A DNA stretch of 64,000 nucleotides from Bradyrhizobium diversitatis (GTDB taxonomy: Bacteria > Pseudomonadota > Alphaproteobacteria > Rhizobiales > Xanthobacteraceae): assembly GCF_016031635.1 (NCBI RefSeq), contig NZ_JACEGD010000008.1, forward strand, positions 186,001 to 250,000, given 5' to 3'. A model generated the notes under the pieces. It made no database searches. It worked only from the letters and a program-made list of their open reading frames with translations, and had not been told where the DNA came from. This document shows positions 30,809 to 39,292 of the stretch, piece after piece. The position numbers were made by a program, and so were the translations under genes. How positions within the stretch are numbered: position 1 is the first letter of the stretch; each line of letters opens with the position of its first letter.

Positions 30809-31839
30809 GACGAAGGCCTCCCGTCAGTCCTGACAATTCTGACCTTCTGCTGATGCTCACCACCGAGCCGAAGTTCAGCGGCTGCAAACAGTCGATCCAC
30901 GATCAACACATTGCCGTAAGCGCGGTAGTTGACGAGCCCGGTCTTGCCGTCTGAGCCGATGACAAAGAGTGGTGGCATTTCGCCTTGAACAATTCCTTGC
31001 GGAAATTCGACATAGACCTTTCTGCCGTCGTCATATGCGTTAACCGGCCGCCAGGGCGGGCTGTCACCCTCAATCGCGTAGCGGAAGACGCGCTGCGATG
31101 GGTCCGGAATGACCGGTCTCAGAGAAACAGAACGCGATTTTTCGCGCACCGTCTCGGGATAGTACCAGGCGACGGATGGCATATAGGGCCGCTCGCGGGA
31201 GCGGAGCTCGATCAGGTAGGTCCGCCGGTCGGTATTGACGACAAGGTTCGTCTCGATCGATGCGCGGGTCGGCTTCACCAGGATATGGACCCGTCGCGTG
31301 TCGCCATTGCCACTCTCGGTATCTCCCACGACCCAGCGCACAGTGTCTCCGGCCGCGACGGGACCCGATCCCGTCAATTGCTCGCCTTCCTCAAGAGCAA
31401 TATCGGTGATCTGACCGGGCGCGGCGTAAACTTGATAGAGCGCCCCGGGGCTGTAGGCGTAGATCTGCGCCGCGTTGAAATACCCCCGCTTGCGCGGCTC
31501 GACGCGGGCCGCGCTGTTTGCCGTCTCAACCCGGCTTATCGGCTCGGGCTCTTCCTTCCCTCCCGACTTTCCGCCGAGAGCCGGTTTCCAGAGTGGCGGA
31601 ACGTGAAGCGACTGCGCTCTATCGTCGAGAGCCACCGGAGGCGCGGGCAATGTGGGGACCTCGGCGTCGTAGCTGATCTCCGGCGGAATGTAGGTCGCGC
31701 ACCCACCAAGCGCCGACGAGTAAAGCAGAAGAGCGGACAGGAAAGCTCGCTTCGAAGTCACGAATTCTGACCAGGTTGAATCGAGGATGCGAAGCGAAAT
31801 GGAACGCTTCGGATGAGCGTCGTGCGTCGTCTTGGTCAT
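30805..31839 (-). CDS. trbG: Conjugal transfer protein TrbG (VirB9-like)
   Basis: This 344-residue protein is an outer-membrane-associated component of the P-type mating-pair apparatus. It has an N-terminal hydrophobic segment with a lipobox-like LGGC near residue 47, then the VirB9 beta domains: RGYFNAAQIYAYSPGALYQVYAAPGQITDIALEEGE near residue 118, VRWVVGDTESG, and the C-terminal FVIGSDGKTGLVNYRAYGNVLIVDRLF. It appears intact but is the only complete gene left of the trb set, with trbF and trbI on either side truncated. It is therefore unlikely to work in transfer. Confidence 0.9.
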   Translation of the reverse strand: MTKTTHDAHPKRSISLRILDSTWSEFVTSKRAFLSALLLYSSALGGCATYIPPEISYDAEVPTLPAPPVALDDRAQSLHVPPLWKPALGGKSGGKEEPEPISRVETANSAARVEPRKRGYFNAAQIYAYSPGALYQVYAAPGQITDIALEEGEQLTGSGPVAAGDTVRWVVGDTESGNGDTRRVHILVKPTRASIETNLVVNTDRRTYLIELRSRERPYMPSVAWYYPETVREKSRSVSLRPVIPDPSQRVFRYAIEGDSPPWRPVNAYDDGRKVYVEFPQGIVQGEMPPLFVIGSDGKTGLVNYRAYGNVLIVDRLFAAAELRLGGEHQQKVRIVRTDGRPSS

Positions 31840-32172
31840 TGACTCAACTCCTTTGACCAGTTGATGGCGCGGACGTAGACGCCAAGGGGGTTCTTGCGCA
31901 GGCGTTCGGCATCGCGCGGCGTCTCAATCGCGATTGTCAGAATGGCGGTCCAGCGCTCGGTCGAGCTCAACGAACCGTTGTCGTAGGTTCGTTGGACCCA
32001 TGCGATCCGAAAGCTGTCCGGGGACGCGCGGATGACGCTCGAGACGTCTACGGAGATTTGTGCCTTGCCCAGCCTGGCGAACGGATCATTGTTGCGCGCA
32101 AAATCGTTGAGCGCAGCCGCCCCGCGATCGGTGGTAAAGTCATAGGCCCGCAGCCAGTTCTGGCGCAGAGCC
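31836..32172 (-). pseudogene. trbF: TrbF (VirB8-like) C-terminal fragment
   Basis: The frame encodes RQNWLRAYDFTTDRGAAAL, then VDVSSVIRASPDSFRIAW, ERWTAILTI and RLRKNPLGVYVRAINWSKEL, which is the conserved C-terminal half of TrbF. The stop overlaps trbG (ATGA), as in intact operons. The N-terminal half, including the membrane anchor, is missing: upstream of about 32165 the sequence is the start of traG in another frame. Confidence 0.85.
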
Positions 32173-32266
32173 GCCACGCCGTCCATTCGGTTGCTCCCCA
32201 GATCGCCAGCAGAACGATCAAGCCGACAACGATCACCTGGCCCCAGAGGATCTTGGTTCCGGACAT
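32162..32266 (-). pseudogene. traG: TraG (coupling protein) N-terminal fragment
   Basis: From the ATG at 32266 the minus strand reads MSGTKILWGQVIVVGLIVLL then AIWGATEWTAWRL, the usual first transmembrane segment of the TraG/VirD4 coupling protein of Rhizobiales elements. After about 33 residues it joins trbF sequence out of frame within the shared CTCTGCGCC-like stretch. The ATPase domain is wholly absent. It follows the relaxase fragment by 37 bases, the normal rlx-traG order. Confidence 0.75.
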
Positions 32267-32302
32267 CCCGAACGCCCTTCCGCAACTGCATTGGTGAGAT
32301 GG

Positions 32303-32545
32303 TTAGAGGCCCAGGTCGCGCTTGCGACCAAAGCCCCACTCGATGCCACCGCTGTCTTTCACGATGCCGGTGACGTGTTGGCCGAGCTTCTTCTCGAGCT
32401 CGCGCGACCAGGGCACGAGCTGGAAGCCAAGACCGTCGTCGATCATGGCGAAGCGTCCGGAGGCGAGCGTCAGGCGCTCGCGATACGTACCCGCTACATG
32501 CTCCCCGGGGGCGGCCTTCACATAAGGCAGGCCGGTGGCGGTGTC
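32303..32545 (-). pseudogene. Relaxase (VirD2-like, DUF3363) C-terminal fragment
   Basis: The minus frame encodes ATGLPYVKAAPGEHVAGTYR, then LTLASGRFAMIDDGLGFQLV and ending GGIEWGFGRKRDLGL. This is the C terminus of the DUF3363 mobilisation relaxase. The catalytic N-terminal domain is missing; similarity starts near 32545, where trbK sequence on the plus strand takes over. The open frame extends to 32674 only as antisense of trbK. Confidence 0.8.
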
Positions 32546-32873
32546 GATCGGTGTGTTCGCTGTCGCGGCCTGCACGATCCAGCTTCGTGGTGGAGAGGAT
32601 ACTTCCTCGCCGCCAAAGGCGGAGCAGACTGCGAACGTCGATCGTTCTGATCTCGCCCGCTGCCGCACGGTCACTCCGGAAGAGACGGCAACCTATCAGC
32701 ACTGCCAGAAGATTTGGACCGAAAACCGGCGTCGCTTTTTTGGCAGGAAGGACGGTGCAGCTGCGTCTCACCGCCCGGATGCCGTACCCGGCCCAACACC
32801 TGCGCCAAAGGACGAGAGCCGGATGCCGCAGGGCTACCCATCCTTGGCGCCACCTGAAGCGAGCAAACCATGA
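32535..32873 (+). pseudogene. TrbK-alt entry-exclusion protein, N-terminally truncated and inverted
   Basis: The plus-strand frame reads VFAVAACTIQLRGGED (a lipoprotein-like export signal), then LARCRTVTPEETATYQHCQK and WTENRRRFFG, and ends KDESRMPQGYPSLAPPEASKP. This matches the alternative TrbK family found in trb operons of Rhizobiales. About ten N-terminal residues are missing at the junction near 32540. It lies opposite to the other trb genes, so this block has been inverted. Confidence 0.72.
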
Positions 32874-32943
32874 CCGGTACCGGGATCATTGATCAATTCC
32901 TGGAGACGTTTACCCGTTACATCGATAACGGATTCGGGCTTTT
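32870..32943 (+). pseudogene. trbL: TrbL N-terminal fragment
   Basis: An ATG overlapping the trbK stop (ATGA) starts MTGTGIIDQFLETFTRYIDNGFGL, the usual first residues of the mating-pair membrane protein TrbL. Similarity ends after about 24 residues at the junction with the minus-strand luxI-type gene. The trbK-trbL order and overlap are those of an intact operon. Confidence 0.72.
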
Positions 32944-33456
32944 TCCGATGCGTTGCGAGATGCCAATGCGACGGAGTGGCCAGCCTGCGCGACGCAAGAT
33001 CCTCTCCATCCGGACGTCCGTGACCGTAACAATATCGGTCAGACGACGCGAAAGGCCGAATTCGATCATGCCCGCAAACAGCTCGTAAGTCGCACGCGCG
33101 ATCCCGTGTTTTCCTTTCGGAGCGTCCGGCTGTATATCGACCGCAAAGCGGCTGCTCTCCCACAAATATGGATTCTCGGGTGCAGCGGTATCGCCAAGAA
33201 GAGCTGGGAATGCGTCGCGAAGCATGTTGGGCCCGAGCGTAGGCAGGAATCGTACCGAGCCCTGCACTTCACCCCGATCTGACAGTTGGGCAAGATAGGC
33301 AGGCTGGAGTGCGTCGAACTGGTCAATCTCGAGACCGGCGCTCGTCTCGACCGCCCAGTCCATCCGCTCTTTAAAGACGCGATGACGCAATCGGTGCATG
33401 GAATTCAGTGTATGACCAAACTGCGCGTAGCACGGCTGTGTGATGAGCTGGATCAT
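32917..33456 (-). pseudogene. LuxI/TraI-type acyl-homoserine-lactone synthase, C-terminus truncated
   Basis: The 179-residue frame carries the autoinducer synthase motifs: MHRLRHRVFKERMDW near residue 20, EIDQFDALQPAYL near 43, EVQGSVRFLPTLGPNMLRDAF near 65 and LWESSRFAVD near 97. Family members are about 200-210 residues. Homology ends at IGK near 32942, where the inverted trbL fragment begins, and the last residues (SPNPLSM) are read through foreign sequence. About 25 C-terminal residues are replaced. Activity is doubtful but not excluded, because the catalytic core is complete. Confidence 0.8.
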
Positions 33457-33539
33457 CTTCTCCTCCAGACAGTGACAACACCTCCATAGGCAAACAAGCC
33501 CGCGCAGGCATTACCTGTAGTTGCAGGAGCGATATCGCC

Positions 33540-34268
33540 TCAATTTTGCTTTTCTGATTTTGCAGCGGCGAGGCGGAGTGCTGCTTGCGTCACGGTGCGC
33601 ACCTTCAATTTTCGCTTGGCACTATCCAGATATGAGGCGACGGTGTTTCGGGACAGTCCAAGGATCGCACCGACTTCCCACGCGCTCTTGCCCAGCGAAG
33701 CCCACTCCAGGCATTCGATTTCCCTTCTGGACAAGATCACGCCGTCAAACGATCGTTCACTGACAATGTTGCGATGGATGTGAGCGTGAAAGTAATAGGC
33801 AATGAGCAGAAGGACCGCAGAACAGGAGCTGATGCGGCTGGCGAAGCGGGTGCTATGCCGGTCGCAAGCGAATGTTAGCGCCGCGACGGGCCGGTGTCGT
33901 TCATGGATCGGAACGGTGTAGCCGACACGGATCCCGTAATGTTCGGCCTCTTCAAAAAGCCGATGCACCCTCGGTGTGCGGCAAGCTGGCGCCACGTCGA
34001 TCCCCCAATGGAACGGCTCCGATCGCTGCAGAGCTCTCAGCACGACCGGATCGACCAGTCCGTAGTTCTGCTCGAGGTAGTGCGCGGTCCACCTTGCCGG
34101 ATATGTCGAAATGAGACGTGGTTTGACGTCAGGGGTCTTTTGCAAGGCGAGATAGGCAAAGCATGGCAACTCGAGAGCATTTGACGTCGTAGCCATAGCG
34201 TTGGCGAAATCCTCGTCTGTCCGTGCATTCCAGAGCTGGTCAATGAACGTGCTAATGGTCCGATGCAT
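33540..34268 (-). CDS. LuxR-family (TraR-like) quorum-sensing regulator
   Basis: This 242-residue protein has an N-terminal autoinducer-binding domain. Trp60, Tyr64, Asp73 and Trp88 show exactly the spacing of the ligand-contact residues of TraR (W57, Y61, D70, W85). The C-terminal LuxR helix-turn-helix (LSRREIECLEWASLGKSAWE, then LGLSRNTVASYL) covers about residues 175-230. It lies 83 bases upstream of the luxI-type gene on the same strand. In related elements such pairs switch on conjugation; here the transfer genes are broken, so it may respond to others' signals or control something else. Confidence 0.9.
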   Translation of the reverse strand: MHRTISTFIDQLWNARTDEDFANAMATTSNALELPCFAYLALQKTPDVKPRLISTYPARWTAHYLEQNYGLVDPVVLRALQRSEPFHWGIDVAPACRTPRVHRLFEEAEHYGIRVGYTVPIHERHRPVAALTFACDRHSTRFASRISSCSAVLLLIAYYFHAHIHRNIVSERSFDGVILSRREIECLEWASLGKSAWEVGAILGLSRNTVASYLDSAKRKLKVRTVTQAALRLAAAKSEKQN

Positions 34269-34480
34269 GTTGGCTTCGCGCGCTTGACCGGAGCAGGGGG
34301 CCAGATCGATCCTGCTCAGACCACCGGAGATCCAGAACTGGTCTCAGGCGCGTAGCGGGAGTGGCGAGTAAGAGCACCCGGTTAAATCGACTGAACATAA
34401 ACTGTAGCTCGCTTCTCCTTGCACGTCCTTCTGAAACTTGTCTATTGGGTGCCGATTCCGTGCCAGACAATAAGTACTTG

Positions 34481-34496
34481 ATAATTTCGAAATTAT
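34481..34496. promoter_or_regulatory. Palindromic operator ATAATTTCGAAATTAT, perfect copy 1
   Basis: This is a perfect 16-base palindrome identical to the site at 47076-47091. It lies 213 bases upstream of luxR and 634 bases upstream of the dehydrogenase gene, so its target is unclear. Confidence 0.7.
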
Positions 34497-34623
34497 TGAT
34501 TATAGCGAAACTGCTGGCCGCCCTGGAGTCCGGGGCTGATTCAGGGGCGGCTCGCGTGGCTGACTGAGGTCAGTCGCTCTATCCCCGTTTGGGGTTTCCT
34601 CCCTGACTTGGCACGTACGCCAA

Positions 34624-34657
34624 CCCCGTCGCTCGCACTTGAGCGACGGGGACTTTT
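34624..34657 (+). terminator. Strong intrinsic terminator hairpin without an assigned gene
   Basis: CCCCGTCGCTC (34624-34634) pairs perfectly with GAGCGACGGGG (34641-34651) around a 6-base loop and is followed by ACTTTTCTGTT. The T-run is on the plus strand, but no annotated gene ends here. Confidence 0.8.
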
Positions 34658-35011
34658 CTGTTGTGCGAGGCTTCGGGACCCAACGGGCCGAATACTCAAG
34701 TTTCCCCACCGCTCACGCGCTGGGGCCCGAAGATGTACGGAGTGGCTGCGGATCGGGGTCGGACTCGTCCCGTCGCGCGGGCCATGGGAATGCGGTCGAT
34801 CCTGAAATCTGCCTGCCCATACGCGCGGCGTGTTGCATTTCCGTCCTGCTTTCCGCGATCGTTGAAGAATACATCACGATCGTCAATGCGTTCGGTCCCG
34901 ATACGTGCCCGGCAGCCGCAGGGTCCTGAATCGCGTCAGCCAGTCGGCATTGTCAAAAGACATATCGGATGGTGGGACCGGGTGGTCAAAGCGGAATAGA
35001 GGAATAAGCTT

Positions 35012-35027
35012 GTTATTTCGAAATTAT
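35012..35027. promoter_or_regulatory. Operator variant GTTATTTCGAAATTAT before the semialdehyde dehydrogenase gene
   Basis: The right half matches the consensus GAAATTAT exactly and the left half differs at two of eight positions. It ends 87 bases before the ATG at 35115. Confidence 0.65.
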
Positions 35028-35114
35028 GAGATATATCGACAAATATGCGCGGCGGACGGAAGTGCGTTTTTGCATTAGCATAGCTTCGGAGACCGGTAAG
35101 TGAGGGGAAGTGAT

Positions 35115-36605
35115 ATGACGACAATAACCTCCGGGCGTGTCCTCACCACGCGGCGGCTCTCGCATTTCATAGGCGGTCGGTTTGTTGAGGGGGATGGTCA
35201 CACGCTGGAGAACATCAACCCGGCAACCGGCGAACTGGTGAATGTCGTTCCCGTCGCCGATGCTGGTGTCGTGGACGAAGCGGTGAAAGCGGCGAGGCGG
35301 GCCCTTGAGGGCCCGTGGCGCAGAATGAGCGATCACGAGCGCGCATCGATCCTGCGGAAGGTGGCCGACGGCATTCTGCGTCGCTTTGACGAATTCGTAA
35401 GAGCTGAAGTGCTCGACACTGGCAAGCCGGCGAGCCTGGCCTCCCATATCGACATTCCGCGGAGCGCGGCGAACTTCAACAGCTTTGCCGATCAGGTTCT
35501 GACGTTGTCGACGGAGTCATTCGGTACTGCGACGCCGGATGGTGCGGGCGCGCTGAACTATTCGATCCGTGTACCGAGAGGGGTCATCGCTGTTGTCTGC
35601 CCATGGAACCTGCCTCTCCTGCTGCTTACCTGGAAGGTCGCCCCCGCGCTTGCATGCGGAAATACCGTTGTGGTCAAGCCATCTGAGGAAACGCCAACGA
35701 CGGCTACATTGCTCGGCGAGGTGATGCAAGAAGCGGGAGTGCCGCCGGGGGTCTACAATGTCATCCATGGGCTCGGGCCCGATAGCGCGGGTGAATACCT
35801 GACCCGTCACCCCGAAGTTAACGGAATTACCTTCACGGGGGAAACCAAGACGGGGGTTGCGATTATGAAGGCGGCGGCAGAGGGCGTTCGGCCGGTGTCG
35901 CTTGAACTCGGCGGAAAGAACGCTGCAGTCGTATTCGCGGATTGCAATCTGGATCGTGCTGTCGAGGGCGTTACCCGGTCCGTGTTTGCGAACTGCGGAC
36001 AGGTGTGCCTCGGGACGGAGCGCGTGTATGTCGAGCGGCCGATCTTCGATCAATTTGTCGCCAGACTTGCGAGTGCTGGCGCAGCTCTCAAGATGGGTGA
36101 TCCATTCGACAATACCACGACGATGGGGCCGCTCATCAGCAAATCGCACCGCGAGAAGGTCTTGTCTTATTACCAGCGCGCGAAAGCCGAGGGAGCAAGC
36201 GTGATCCTGGGCGGTGGCACGCCGAACCTGTCATCGCGCTTCGCCACCGGCTTCTTCATCGAGCCAACGATCTGGACAGGGCTGCGGGAAGATTCCGTCG
36301 TGCTGCGCGAAGAGATTTTTGGTCCCTGCTGCCATATTTCACCGTTCGACCATGAGGACGCAGTCGTTGCGGCGGCCAATAGCGGCCCATACGGGTTGGC
36401 GACGTCGATCTGGACTGAGAACCTCGCGCGAGCCCACCGCGTTGCGGCCGGAATTGAGGTGGGCATCGCCTGGGTGAATTGCTGGTTCTTGCGGGATCTC
36501 CGAACGCCGTTTGGAGGATCCAAGCAGTCCGGCATCGGTCGGGAGGGTGGTGTTCATTCGATGGAGTTCTACACGGAGCTCCGCAACGTGTGTGTCAAAC
36601 TATAA
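35115..36605 (+). CDS. 2-aminomuconate (2-hydroxymuconate) 6-semialdehyde dehydrogenase
   Basis: This 496-residue NAD-dependent aldehyde dehydrogenase has the nucleotide motif FTGETKTG near residue 237, the glutamate in SLELGGKNAA near 261 and the catalytic cysteine in NCGQVCLGTERVYVERP near 296. The C-terminal GGSKQSGIGREGGVHSMEFY is typical of the 2-hydroxymuconic semialdehyde dehydrogenase group (AmnC/NbaE/DmpC-like). With 3-hydroxyanthranilate dioxygenase nearby, 2-aminomuconate 6-semialdehyde is the likely substrate, giving 2-aminomuconate. A GGGGAAG site precedes the ATG at 35115; a GTG at 35100 is less likely. The next gene starts 49 bases downstream. Confidence 0.88.
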   Translation: MTTITSGRVLTTRRLSHFIGGRFVEGDGHTLENINPATGELVNVVPVADAGVVDEAVKAARRALEGPWRRMSDHERASILRKVADGILRRFDEFVRAEVLDTGKPASLASHIDIPRSAANFNSFADQVLTLSTESFGTATPDGAGALNYSIRVPRGVIAVVCPWNLPLLLLTWKVAPALACGNTVVVKPSEETPTTATLLGEVMQEAGVPPGVYNVIHGLGPDSAGEYLTRHPEVNGITFTGETKTGVAIMKAAAEGVRPVSLELGGKNAAVVFADCNLDRAVEGVTRSVFANCGQVCLGTERVYVERPIFDQFVARLASAGAALKMGDPFDNTTTMGPLISKSHREKVLSYYQRAKAEGASVILGGGTPNLSSRFATGFFIEPTIWTGLREDSVVLREEIFGPCCHISPFDHEDAVVAAANSGPYGLATSIWTENLARAHRVAAGIEVGIAWVNCWFLRDLRTPFGGSKQSGIGREGGVHSMEFYTELRNVCVKL

Positions 36606-36654
36606 GAGCGGATCAAGCAGATCCGGATTACCGGTAACAGGAGAGCAGAATACG

Positions 36655-37437
36655 ATGTTGACGGATCAAGAACGTGCGGTAGCGGCTGATATCCTTCTCG
36701 AGGCTGAGCGAAGTCGAACACCTGCCGTCCAGTTGTCGAAGACGTTTCCAGGCATAGAAGTCGAAGACTCCTATGCCATTCAGAGCGAGGTGACGCGTCG
36801 GAAGGTCTCGAGCGGACGTCGGATCATCGGACATAAGGTCGGGCTGACCTCCAGGGCAATGCAACAGTCATCCCAGATTGACGAGCCGGACTATGGCCAT
36901 TTGCTGGATAATATGATGATTGCCGATGGCACAAAGCTCAGCCACGAGGACTATTGTGTCCCGCGCGTTGAACCGGAGCTGGCATTTGTTCTCGGAAGTC
37001 CTCTCAAGGGTCCAGGTGTCGGTTTGCCTGACGTTCTTCGAGCGACCGAGTACGTCATACCTGCAATTGAGGTCATCGATGCGCGCGTCCAGAACCCGCG
37101 AAAGATAACGGACACCGTAGCGGACAACGGGGCCGCTGCCGGCATTGTTCTGGGCGGCCGACCGGTAAGGCCTCATGATGTCGATTTGCGGTGGATCGGC
37201 GCGGTATTCTACCGCAATTGCGAAATCGAAGAGACGGGGTTGGCGGCCGGAGTGCTCGGTCACCCTGCGATGGGTATCGCGTGGCTGGCCAACAAGCTCG
37301 GCCGGTTCGGGACAGGGCTTGAGCCGGGCCACATTGTACTCTCGGGTTCGTTCACGCGTCCGGTCTGGGCCAACCGGGGAGACACGCTTCTCGCAGACTT
37401 CGGTCCGCTTGGCGGCGTCGCAGTCCAGTTTGTATAG
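36655..37437 (+). CDS. 2-oxopent-4-enoate hydratase / 4-oxalocrotonate decarboxylase family enzyme
   Basis: This 260-residue protein belongs to the MhpD/HpaH/DmpH fold. Motifs are [15 protein letters not shown] near residue 60, [13 protein letters not shown] near 78, [12 protein letters not shown] near 105 (metal-binding Glu-x-Glu) and [12 protein letters not shown] near 137. In the proposed pathway it could decarboxylate 4-oxalocrotonate or hydrate 2-oxopent-4-enoate. Meta-cleavage operons usually carry one gene for each step, but only one copy is seen here. A CAGGAG ribosome-binding site precedes the ATG. Confidence 0.86.
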   Translation: MLTDQERAVAADILLEAERSRTPAVQLSKTFPGIEVEDSYAIQSEVTRRKVSSGRRIIGHKVGLTSRAMQQSSQIDEPDYGHLLDNMMIADGTKLSHEDYCVPRVEPELAFVLGSPLKGPGVGLPDVLRATEYVIPAIEVIDARVQNPRKITDTVADNGAAAGIVLGGRPVRPHDVDLRWIGAVFYRNCEIEETGLAAGVLGHPAMGIAWLANKLGRFGTGLEPGHIVLSGSFTRPVWANRGDTLLADFGPLGGVAVQFV

Positions 37438-37449
37438 CGGGATGCCCAG

Positions 37450-38214
37450 ATGATGGACCTTGGCAAGAATGCGTTCAAGGCGGCGATCGGGGCCCGAAGG
37501 CTCCAGATTGGACTCTGGTGCAGTCTCTGCAGCAGCGTGGCAACGGAAGTCGTGTCTGACTGCGGCTATGACTGGATGCTGCTGGACACCGAGCACGCGC
37601 CAAATGAAGTGCCCGGGATTCTCGATCAGCTCCGGTCGATGAGTCCTGGAACTGCAACGCCAATCGTGAGGCCGGCCTGGAACGACGCGGTTCTCATTAA
37701 GCGGTTGCTTGATATCGGAGCGCAAACTCTCCTGATCCCGTTCGTACAGAATGCGGCCGAAGCAGAGCGAGCCGTCGCTTCGTGCCGCTATCCGCCCTCA
37801 GGAATCCGCGGAATAACGGGAAGCGCGCGGGCGAGCCGATACGGGCGGGTCACCAACTACTTGCAGGAAGCAAACGAGCAGATCTGCGTGCTGGTGCAGG
37901 TTGAAACGTTGGTCGCGCTCAGCGAGATTGACGAAATCGCGGCAGTGGACGGGGTCGACGGCGTCTTTATCGGTCCTTCGGATCTGAGTGCCTCGGTGGG
38001 GCACATCGGCAATCCGCAGCATCCGGACGTGCAGCATTTGATCAAAACCGCAGTTGAACGGATTGCCTCTGCGGGAAAAGCTGCCGGGATACTTGCCAGC
38101 GTTGACGCCGACGCGCGCCGGTACATTGATTGGGGTTATAATTTCGTTGCTGTCGGATCAGACCTGCACCTGCTGTCGAAGGGGGCCGATAACCTGGCGC
38201 GTTCGTTCAAGTAA
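37450..38214 (+). CDS. HpcH/HpaI family class II pyruvate aldolase
   Basis: This 254-residue TIM-barrel metal-dependent aldolase has YDWMLLDTEHAPNE near residue 40, VRPAWNDAVLIKRLLDIGAQTLLIPFV near 78 (metal/substrate loop), VQVETLVALSEIDEIAAVDGVDGVFIGPSDLSAS near 150, and the conserved Arg in GIRGITGSARASRYG. The family cleaves 4-hydroxy-2-oxo acids to pyruvate and an aldehyde. Here it would turn 4-hydroxy-2-oxopentanoate into pyruvate and acetaldehyde. It appears to replace the DmpG-type aldolase usual in meta-cleavage operons; no acetaldehyde dehydrogenase gene follows. It starts 12 bases after the hydratase gene. Confidence 0.87.
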   Translation: MMDLGKNAFKAAIGARRLQIGLWCSLCSSVATEVVSDCGYDWMLLDTEHAPNEVPGILDQLRSMSPGTATPIVRPAWNDAVLIKRLLDIGAQTLLIPFVQNAAEAERAVASCRYPPSGIRGITGSARASRYGRVTNYLQEANEQICVLVQVETLVALSEIDEIAAVDGVDGVFIGPSDLSASVGHIGNPQHPDVQHLIKTAVERIASAGKAAGILASVDADARRYIDWGYNFVAVGSDLHLLSKGADNLARSFK

Positions 38215-38560
38215 CGGCGTCGAAGCTGGAGCCGGCTGTCAGGCCGAGCGGCCGTATGACGAAACCCAGCCCGATGCTGGTTGAGGTTGCCCGTTGATCA
38301 TCATTTGCCGGCTTCCAGCGACGCGGTGCCGGCTTCGGGGAAGTGGGCCTGTTGAAGTGGCGTAGCTGTAGCCTTCCGGATGGAAGGCCCTGGCGGGGAC
38401 TGCCTGCAAGCGCCTCTGTTTCGTCCGGGTAAGGTTTTCACAGCTTGTGGCCAGCTCGCCGAACCCGCCCGGACAAGTAGCTCCCCGCCCCAGGTTTGAA
38501 CTCCCGGCATCTATCACATCATCTGCAATAGACGCGACACTGCTCCGAATGCAGTCGGTC
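38215..38560. other. Intergenic region between convergent aldolase and livF-type genes
   Basis: This 346-base region has no reading frame I can support. A minus-strand open stretch (38239-38517) has no recognisable domain and may be decayed coding sequence. No clear terminator hairpin with a T-run was seen. Confidence 0.4.
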
Positions 38561-39292
38561 TTACAGGGTCTGGCGGGGCGCGTGAACCTTCTTCTTCACG
38601 GTGAGATGGTCCTCAAGAATCGAATCATCTTCCAGAAGCTCTCTGGCTGTCGCCGCGTGAACAATCGTTCCGCGGTCCAGGATGATCGCGCGGTCTACGA
38701 GACGAAGAATCCGTCGTGCATGCTGCTCCACGATTATCCCTGCCATTCCCTCTGACTTGAAGATCTTGAGAAGGATCTTCAAGATGTCGTCGACCACGAT
38801 CGGGGCCAACCCTTCAGTAGGCTCATCCAGCAGTAGGATCTTCGGGTTCAGCATGAGTGCGCGCGCTATCGCCAGCATCTGCTGCTCGCCCCCTGAGAGC
38901 TGGTTGCCCAGGTTCAGGCGCCTCTCCTGGAGTCTCGGGAACAGCTCATACGCCCGCTTTAAATTCCAGGCGCCGGGTATCGCAATCGCGGTGAGGTTCT
39001 CTTCGACAGTCAACGATCGAAAGATGTTTCGCTCCTGGGGTACCCATCCGAGACCGGCGCGGGCACGTTGTTCAGGACCCAGATCACTCAATCGCCGCTT
39101 GCCGAGGCAAATGGTTCCGCCAAACTGGCTCGTTACGCCGACGATCGTATCGATCATCGTGGTTTTTCCAGCTCCATTGCGACCGAGCACAGCCAGCGCC
39201 TCTCCCTCCTTCAATTCGAGGGAGAGATCGGGCAGGACAACAGCGCGGCCATAGCCGGCTCGAACATTCCGGAGGCTCAACAGGCTATTCAT
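38561..39292 (-). CDS. livF: Branched-chain amino-acid-type ABC transporter, ATP-binding protein LivF
   Basis: This 243-residue ATPase energises a Liv-type (HAAT) importer. Walker A GRNGAGKTT near residue 34, signature NQLSGGEQQMLAIARAL near 130 and Walker B KILLLDEPTEGLAP follow the LivF pattern. I chose the ATG at 39292, which overlaps the end of livG (ATGAATAG); a start 4 codons upstream is possible. It is the last gene of the five-gene operon. Location inside the island suggests uptake of the aromatic or amino-aromatic substrate rather than leucine. Confidence 0.9.
   Translation of the reverse strand: MNSLLSLRNVRAGYGRAVVLPDLSLELKEGEALAVLGRNGAGKTTMIDTIVGVTSQFGGTICLGKRRLSDLGPEQRARAGLGWVPQERNIFRSLTVEENLTAIAIPGAWNLKRAYELFPRLQERRLNLGNQLSGGEQQMLAIARALMLNPKILLLDEPTEGLAPIVVDDILKILLKIFKSEGMAGIIVEQHARRILRLVDRAIILDRGTIVHAATARELLEDDSILEDHLTVKKKVHAPRQTL

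Larger units (their letters stand above)
34269..35114. other. 846-base intergenic region between luxR and the catabolic island
   Basis: No reading frame here looks like a real protein. The region holds a perfect copy of the island palindrome (34481-34496), a strong orphan terminator hairpin (34624-34657) and a variant palindrome (35012-35027) in front of the dehydrogenase gene. The terminator points rightward, so a short transcript starting near 34500 and ending near 34657 is possible. Confidence 0.5.

Noticed and set aside
32834..33163. Minus-strand frame that at first looked like the luxI C terminus after a frameshift
   Set aside because: The same DNA read on the plus strand gives the TrbL N terminus directly overlapping the trbK stop, so the end of luxI is a recombination junction, not a frameshift.
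33514..33527. CCTGTAGTTGCAGG upstream of luxI as a possible lux box
   Set aside because: The CTG and CAG half-sites are 6 bases apart rather than about 10 as in known lux boxes; too weak to annotate.
38239..38517. Minus-strand open frame between the aldolase and livF-type genes
   Set aside because: No ribosome-binding site, no family motif and unusual composition; possibly decayed mobile-element sequence, but not demonstrable.
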